A stretch of DNA of 36,267 bases, from positions 381,137 to 417,403 of the forward strand of contig MNCI01024239.1 of NCBI GenBank assembly GCA_015680685.1, written 5' to 3'. Source of the DNA: Gnetum montanum (lineage: Eukaryota; Streptophyta; Gnetopsida; Gnetales; Gnetaceae). The translations under genes and the position numbers were made by a program. Under the pieces are notes generated by a model. That model was not told the origin of the DNA and did not search any database. It saw nothing but the letters and a program-made list of their open reading frames with translations. Of the stretch, positions 30,290 through 36,267 are shown piece by piece; the stretch's first letter is position 1; each line of letters begins with the position of its first letter.

Positions 30290-32990
30290 TGTAATCTCAA
30301 TGTCCTACGGATTATATAACCATTCATCCTTTACTCTTGATTTTGATGCTAACCAATCCACTATTATATCTTTTATAATGTCACTCCTTGATTTAATACT
30401 TCTTACTCTAGCTAGCCATATAATTTTTGCCTCATTTCCATCTCCTCCATTTATGTTATCAAAAAATCGATTAAATGACCTATTTGGTTTCCTATTCTGT
30501 AATCCAACATATGCAACTTCCTACTCCTTCTCTTGAGTTCCATCATTGTCTAGTCTTGTACCCATTATATCATATTGAATAGTTCTTGGCCAAAAAGATT
30601 CTATGATAGCATCCCCACATAATATTGTGTCATGAAAAGCATCTAAATTTTCTAAAACATATTGTACAATCATTTATTTTTTTGATCCACATTCTAGCTT
30701 ATCATTCTCCTAAAGCCCTTCCGTAATCTCATCCCATACCTTGATGTGGGATCTCATGTAATTTGTAATCATTACTATGTACTTTTTTTTATCAAATGTA
30801 ATGTCTAGGATCCTTGGTACACCTCCAGGAAGACATGGATGTTTATTAACAGTTTCCCATAACTCGAATGGTTTAGACCAAAATTTTCCTTGATATTTCT
30901 TTTCCATATTATCATAGGAGTACCCTTCTCAAGGTAGAATCTAATATAATACATATGTTGTATTCTACAAAGATTATTTACTTGGCTTGATATGTATCCT
31001 GCAAGGAATCCTTTAAAGTCAAATACCATATCAATGTAATATTGAGTGTAGTTGCTTCCATTGTCTTTATCTATAAGACAATACATGTCGATAAGCTTTG
31101 GCAGAGATATTATATCATCTTTTCTCGTAGCCATTGAAAGTCTTCTAAAACTTCCATTAATATTCTCATGTGTATACCCTACTAGAAGAAAGTTTAACTT
31201 TATAACCTTGAAAATTCTTGTTGTTATAAGTAATGAAAAATAAAGGAAAATATATTTGTTCTTGTTATCTTCTCTACAATTATCAATTTGTAGAAAAAGT
31301 GTAGTAGGTAATGGTTAAAAACTAAAGCATGGATTAATTTCATCTAAAGAATCTAAATTATTTTGCTCTTCATGTATTTTTTTTCTGAATGTTTAAGTAG
31401 TGCTTCTATAAGTGAGCATTTTCTAGAATTGTATTGTTTCTTCATCATATCACATACTTGTCAATAATATCCACCTCCAAATCTCTCAAGCATCATGATA
31501 AAGATGATATGGTAAATTGTAAATCCATCTATGTATAAAATGGACTAAAGTGACTGAAACCTCCATATCTCTGTCCTTTCACAAGAATTCCTATAAGGGA
31601 GATTTGGAACCTCTCTTTCTTGAGGATACCCTTAGGTAAGATTAACAGTTTTGGCAATGAAGTTTTTGACTTATCCATTCTATCATGAATGATGCTTAAG
31701 TAATTATCAGGCTGCCTTGTCGCTAGATCCCTATGAATGTAATATGTGTTTCTATGTACAATTACATAATCATAATGATTTTGAAGCTCCTTTTGAATTC
31801 TATCTCTTTCTAATGGGTCCTTAGTGCATTTCTTTCTCTTGTCAAATGCATGAAAAGTTCTAGGAACTGAGAAGTCATGCTTTATACTAAAAGTTATATT
31901 TGGACAATATTTGTAAATCTTTAGTAACTGACTTTTGCTAATTAGTGGTGATCCCAAATTAGCTAACCTGAGATTAATGTAATTTTTTAGTAAATTGTGT
32001 TGGTTCATAGTCATAGGAAATGTTTTAATTGGTTTAGATGTTCCATCCCTCATAAATTGCCTACATTCTAAAGGTGACTCGTCAACCACTCTCTCAAGAA
32101 TTATGATTACTAGAATATTTCTTAATCTAGGCTTTACCTTTCCAGTGTTTCAATGATCAAAAATACATGTCCATCCTTGAAATTATGTAAGTGATTATAG
32201 AATGTACTATTTTAAGTACCATGAATTACATGCTAGGAATTCTTACAGATCTCAATTCCAAAATATTTCATTATCTTCATTATATAGATTCCATCCCTAA
32301 AAAACATGATTTAAATTAAATTGATGCATAATGTATGACCTTCTTTCATTACAACTCATTGTAGACATAATTTACCAAGTCCTCCTAATATCTCCCATAG
32401 TAATCCTTTGCATATAGTTCCTCTTGTAGCAATTATCACACAAGATGGATAGAAAAGTTTGAGGACTGTAGGAGGATCTAGTTCTTGATATTCCTTTCTA
32501 TTCTCTATTATCGATATGGTCATCCTTCCTTCTACTCTTGTAATGTCTCTTATCTATAAAAGCATTGCAAATAAGATACATTAGCATAATATAGGATCAA
32601 TAAACTTAATTTCCTTTCATATATTTATCTCAGTAGGATTAGAAATATTAATCCTTGAAAGGAAAATAAATATAGAATTCAAAATATTATATACATGATC
32701 CTTCCTCCATATATCTTTGAAAAATACATAATAGTCATCGCATTCCATACCAATTTGATTATTAGATAAATGAATAATAGAACTATTGAATATACCTTCT
32801 ATATCACATTCAAAATCAAATCTATTTTTACTTCATGAACCTAACATAGTATCATCTATCTTAGTTTTGTAGATTGTCTCTACCATAATGAATCCATCCT
32901 TTGTACATTCATGCTTTAGCATAACATTTCTTCCAAATAACCTATCTCACATCTTTTTTATATCATTTGACAAAGGACCAATATCCATCC
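30290..32990 (-). pseudogene. DUF7869-like gene remnant (possible transposase relative)
   Basis: Minus-strand coding traces run about 2.7 kb from an ATG near 32988 to a stop near 30305, with about 15 stops and three or four frame changes. The best part is 32089-31529. In order it has an Arg/Lys/Glu-rich helical segment (DPLERDRIQKELQNHY), a YLSIIHDRMDKSKTSLPKL motif near 31720-31660, LIGILVKGQRYGG, then DNCREDNKNKY near 31285-31250 and FLLVGYTHENINGSF near 31190-31150. Family versions as I recall them read DGMDQSKT, DNC..ENKN and VGHTHEDID; this is the DUF7869 group of large eukaryotic proteins of unknown role. Spaced acidic residues suggest an RNase H-like nuclease fold, but that is inference. 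A second open piece (30907-30710) continues downstream. Confidence 0.7.
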
Positions 32991-33339
32991 TATATTAATT
33001 TATGTAAAAAATTAAACAAAAATGTATTAGTAACACATTAAAAGTATTAAAAAGGATTTTGAAAATTTTGAATCATGCAAGATAAAACTAATATTATATA
33101 TCAATATATTACATGATCAACATTAATAACAATATAGATCATGATCATATGATTCCTTACAAAGTAGTGAATCAACTATAGCATTCATGACATATCATGC
33201 ATGATCTATCAACCATACTTATTTAACAAGTTAAATAACCCTTCCTTATTCAAGAATCAATATACAATAAAGCATTTATCACACTATCCAATTTGAAAAA
33301 TTAATCATTCACAAGTGAGAAAATTCTAGTAATTTAGAC

Positions 33340-34600
33340 ATTATTCTAAAGTTGCACATCTATGCAACCTCATATTTTACCCTCATATAATGATATATTG
33401 ATGATGCATGGATAAGAAATCCCATATATTTTACACTCATATAATAAGGTTGCTTGAACAATCAATATACTATATTTTTCATGCATATTGTGAGGTTGTT
33501 AGGAAGAGAAACCTCATATATTATAAACATGTCCAAACATCATCATATTTTGCATGCATATCTTGATATTTTTTGAAAGATGGACCTCATATATTTTACA
33601 TTCATATTTATAGGCCACATGTTTAAGAAATATTATATATTGTGCACATATATTTATAGGTTGAATGTCCAAGTAACCTCTTATGTGCAACACCATATAT
33701 TCTTCACTCATATGATATGATTGTTTGGATGATCAATCCAATATATTATTGACATATATTGTGAGGTTATTAGAAGAGAAACCTCATATATTCTACACTC
33801 ATATTGAGAGGTTGCATATTTGGGTAACCTCTTCCATGCACCCACATATATTTTACACTCATATCATGAAGTTTCTCAGATGATCTACACTTATATTTAT
33901 AGGATTCAAATCTGATCAACCTTTTCTAACCAACCTCATATATTCTACACTCATATAATATGGTTTCTAGGACTATCAATCCCATATATGCTTCAAGCAT
34001 ATTGTGAGGTTTCTAGAAAGAAAAATGTCATATATTATATATTGAGAGGTTGCATGTCTAAGAAAATTCATATTTTTTAGATATATCTTGAGCTTTTTTG
34101 AAATAGGGATCTCATATATTTTACACTCTTATTTAGAGACTGCATGTCTAATAAACCTCCTATATTATACACTCATATGTATAGGTTACATGTTCGAGCA
34201 TCCTCTTATATTTTACACTCATATTGCAAAGTTGTTTCATTGTCAAGGAAAAAAATATAAAAAAACATGAATATTATGAGGTTTCTTAGAGGATAAACCA
34301 AATTTTTAGAGGTTTCACATCCAACCAACTTAATATATTTTAAACTCATTTTGAGACATTGCACATCCAAGAAACCTAGTATATTTTTCACTCATTTTGT
34401 AAGGTTGTCAGTAGTAGCGACCTCACATATTTTACACTCATATTGAGAGGTTGCACATCCAAGTAGTCTCTTATTTCTTATAATTATAATAAATGGTTTA
34501 TATGATGGAGTCTTGTATATTTTAAATTCATATTCTTATGTTTCACGTTGAGAAATATCATATATTTTATGTATATTCTAAGTATGCTCACCTTTTCATC
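33340..34600. repeat. AT-rich diverged tandem array, about 45-50-bp unit
   Basis: Variants of CATATATTTTACACTCATAT recur a dozen or more times at about 45-50-bp steps, alternating with GAGAGGTTGCACATCCAAG and ACCTC motifs. Longer phrases recur at larger steps: TTGTGAGGTT...AGAGAAACCTC near 33487 and 33759 (272 apart), and CTTGA..TTTTTTGAAA..GG near 33561 and 34087 (526 apart). This suggests a higher-order unit of roughly 250-270 bp. No coding frame is maintained. Confidence 0.75.
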
Positions 34601-35029
34601 CTCATCTATTTTCTATGAAATGTGAATAATGTATATTTATTTATTATCACAATTCCATAAATTATTATCATACTAACATAATAATGCATGTCCTAGGAAC
34701 TTCCAATATTGTAATGGTAATGAGATTTTACATGTACTATTTCATGGTTATTCATGCACTATTAAGGAACTTCATATATTGTCATAGTACTAAAATTTGA
34801 CATGTACAGATGCATGTTTATTTATGATTTTTGAAAATATCTAATAAATATAGTTGTATGGAATTATTCCTTATAGTACAAAACTTTTATGACCTATTAA
34901 TTGAATACCATTTTCATTGAGCTATAATATTAACATTATCTTCTATATAGGAATGTGATTTTAAATGAATTGATAACTAAAATAAAAATTTACTTAATAT
35001 GATATAATGTTTGTAGGCAATAATAAAAT
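34601..35029. other. AT-rich spacer
   Basis: Low-complexity AT-rich sequence with a loose repeat of GGAACTTC...ATATTGT near 34700 and 34765. No gene seen. Confidence 0.4.
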
Positions 35030-35400
35030 AGGTATAAACCTAGGAGAATGTTCATGCAAATATAACTAGAATTCTTTTGGCCAATAAATTTACTCAATAG
35101 ATGAAAACCTAGAAGAATGTACATGAAAATATAAGATGAATATATATATATGGATAGGATATGCAAATGTTTTGGGCCTAGGAATTTAAGAAAAATGGAA
35201 GGCAAATAGAGGATAATCCACTTGTGAATATGAAAAAGTTGCTCACAAATTATTCTTTAATGGTAAAAAGATAAAAACCTAGAAGAATGTACAGGAAAAT
35301 ATAAAAGGAAAATAAATATGGATAGTATATGTAACAACCTAGAAGAATGTACTCTTAAAACATAAAAGGAACATACATATGGATAGTATATGCAAATGTT
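35030..35400 (+). repeat. four dispersed copies of CCTAGAAGAATGTACATG
   Basis: Variants of AACCTAGAAGAATGTACA followed by AAAATATAA and TATGGATAGTATATGCAAAT occur near 35038, 35105, 35275 and 35336. The last two are about 60 bp apart, so local duplication is still visible. Non-coding. Confidence 0.65.
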
Positions 35401-35439
35401 TTAGGTCTAGGAGTTTAAAAAAATAAAAGAAAATGGGAG

Positions 35440-36267
35440 TGATGAGTCATGAATTTTTGGCTGTGATATCGCACCCATGATATCATGTACCCGATATCAC
35501 AGCCTAGACGCGATATCACGTACATGATATCGCAGCCTATCTCCTCATCTGTAAATAAGAGGCAAGAAGATTTAGTAAAGGGTCTTTTTAAGGTTTTAAG
35601 TTTTCTAAGTTTTTAGTATTAAGGTAGGGACTTTTTGTCAGTTTTTCCTCTCAACCCTTTCTCCCAGTGCATGCCTACAGTGTGATGATTGTAATTGTAC
35701 GCCATCCTTATTCGAGTGTGACGTACTTGGATACACACATGATCGAGAATAAAGATCGAGATTACTTCATCATTGCAGCATCCTCTTAGCTTAATTATTT
35801 AATTTTTATTGGTATTTATTGCTTTCTTAGTTAATATCTCTCTACCCTTATCTCCTAGTAATGTGGAATGAGTACGACTTAATCACGAGCATTTAAGTGT
35901 AACTACTTGGTAACCCAATAGCTTACCTAGGTCATGCGCTTGGTAATCCTAGTGGTAGTCATGCACGAGGTCTAAGATGTGTACGGATGATTAAGGAACG
36001 GATGCTCATCGCACTTAGGCTAGTTTATATTCTCTCTCTTACCCTCTCTCTCCTAGCTTAGTTGATATTATTTCCCATCATACCTAGGAGTAGCATTAGT
36101 GTAGGAACACATCATACACCTCGCTCTAGACTAAACCATACGTGACAAACCTAATACTAGTCCAGGTGGGAAGACAACGAACTATGATCTATGAGTAAAT
36201 GTCTAGATACCACAACTAGTCTATCTACAGAGTTCAACCAGATCGTGCATGAAGCACTCATATTCGT
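35440..36267 (+). mobile_element. gypsy LTR, truncated by the window end
   Basis: It starts TGATGAGTCATGAA and contains the landmarks of the other LTRs: five GATATC palindromes at 35465-35531, a TATA-like AAATAAGAGG near 35553, and a near-perfect 10-bp inverted repeat at 35704-35713 and 35747-35756 with AATAAA at 35748-35753. Shared blocks include GGTAACCCAATAG near 35910 and GGGAAGACAA near 36167. The end (expected CACTCATCA) is outside the window. A purine-rich run just before it (AAAATAAAAGAAAATGGGAG) looks like a polypurine tract, so it may be a 3' LTR, but no element interior was recognised to its left. Confidence 0.82.
35459..35531. promoter_or_regulatory. array of five GATATC palindromes in LTR U3
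   Basis: GATATC occurs at 35465, 35479, 35493, 35512 and 35526 (steps 14, 14, 19, 14). GGCTGTGATATCG (35459-35471) and CGATATCACAGCC (35492-35504) are perfect 13-bp inverted copies. The array lies just upstream of the TATA-like element. Confidence 0.85.

Noticed and set aside
33340-34600. CRISPR array
   Set aside because: Units are diverged, contiguous and without unique spacers; the context is a plant nuclear repeat region.

Overview
The window looks like nuclear DNA from a large-genome land plant (gymnosperm- or fern-like; I cannot name the species). It is AT-rich, holds one recognisable plant cellular gene, and most of the rest is decayed LTR retrotransposon. Nothing bacterial or organellar was seen. 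No coding region is fully intact except perhaps the core exon of the cellular gene.

Layout. 1-297: a 125-bp inverted repeat around a fragment of LTR end and one N. About 605-3030: a 5'-truncated Ty1/copia relic on the + strand (end of integrase, reverse transcriptase with YVDD, RNase H, polypurine tract, start of a 3' LTR). About 3290-11312: Ty3/gypsy element A (+ strand, Athila/Tat-like) lacking its 5' LTR and most of gag, with protease, RT, RNase H, integrase, a long extra coiled-coil reading frame after integrase, and a 3' LTR. 11313-14248: non-coding, with a cluster of decayed tRNA-Pro-like sequences and a diverged tandem repeat. 14249 to about 18100: a minus-strand gene for an SF1/branchpoint-binding-protein-like KH RNA-binding protein, with frame breaks and a probable long 5' leader with an intron. 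18943-29075: Ty3/gypsy element B (minus strand) with both LTRs, a tRNA-Asp-like primer binding site, gag and pol. A solo LTR with a 5-bp target duplication sits inside it (20982-21710, containing a 149-N gap). About 30290-32990: a decayed minus-strand gene resembling the DUF7869 family. 33340-34600: a diverged AT-rich tandem array. 35440 to the end: another + strand LTR cut by the window edge.

How the parts relate. Elements A and B are diverged relatives whose 3' LTRs both face the KH gene. The 3' LTR of B lies upstream of the KH gene in the same orientation and could feed transcripts into it; the 3' LTR of A points at it in antisense. The full LTRs share a layout: short palindromes upstream of a TATA box, then an inverted repeat carrying AATAAA. 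The palindromes differ in sequence and number between copies, while the AATAAA inverted repeat is kept in all five. In both gypsy elements long stretches stay in frame but are full of nonsense codons, mostly TAG where Gln or Trp is expected, which fits decay by cytosine deamination at methylated plant CHG sites.
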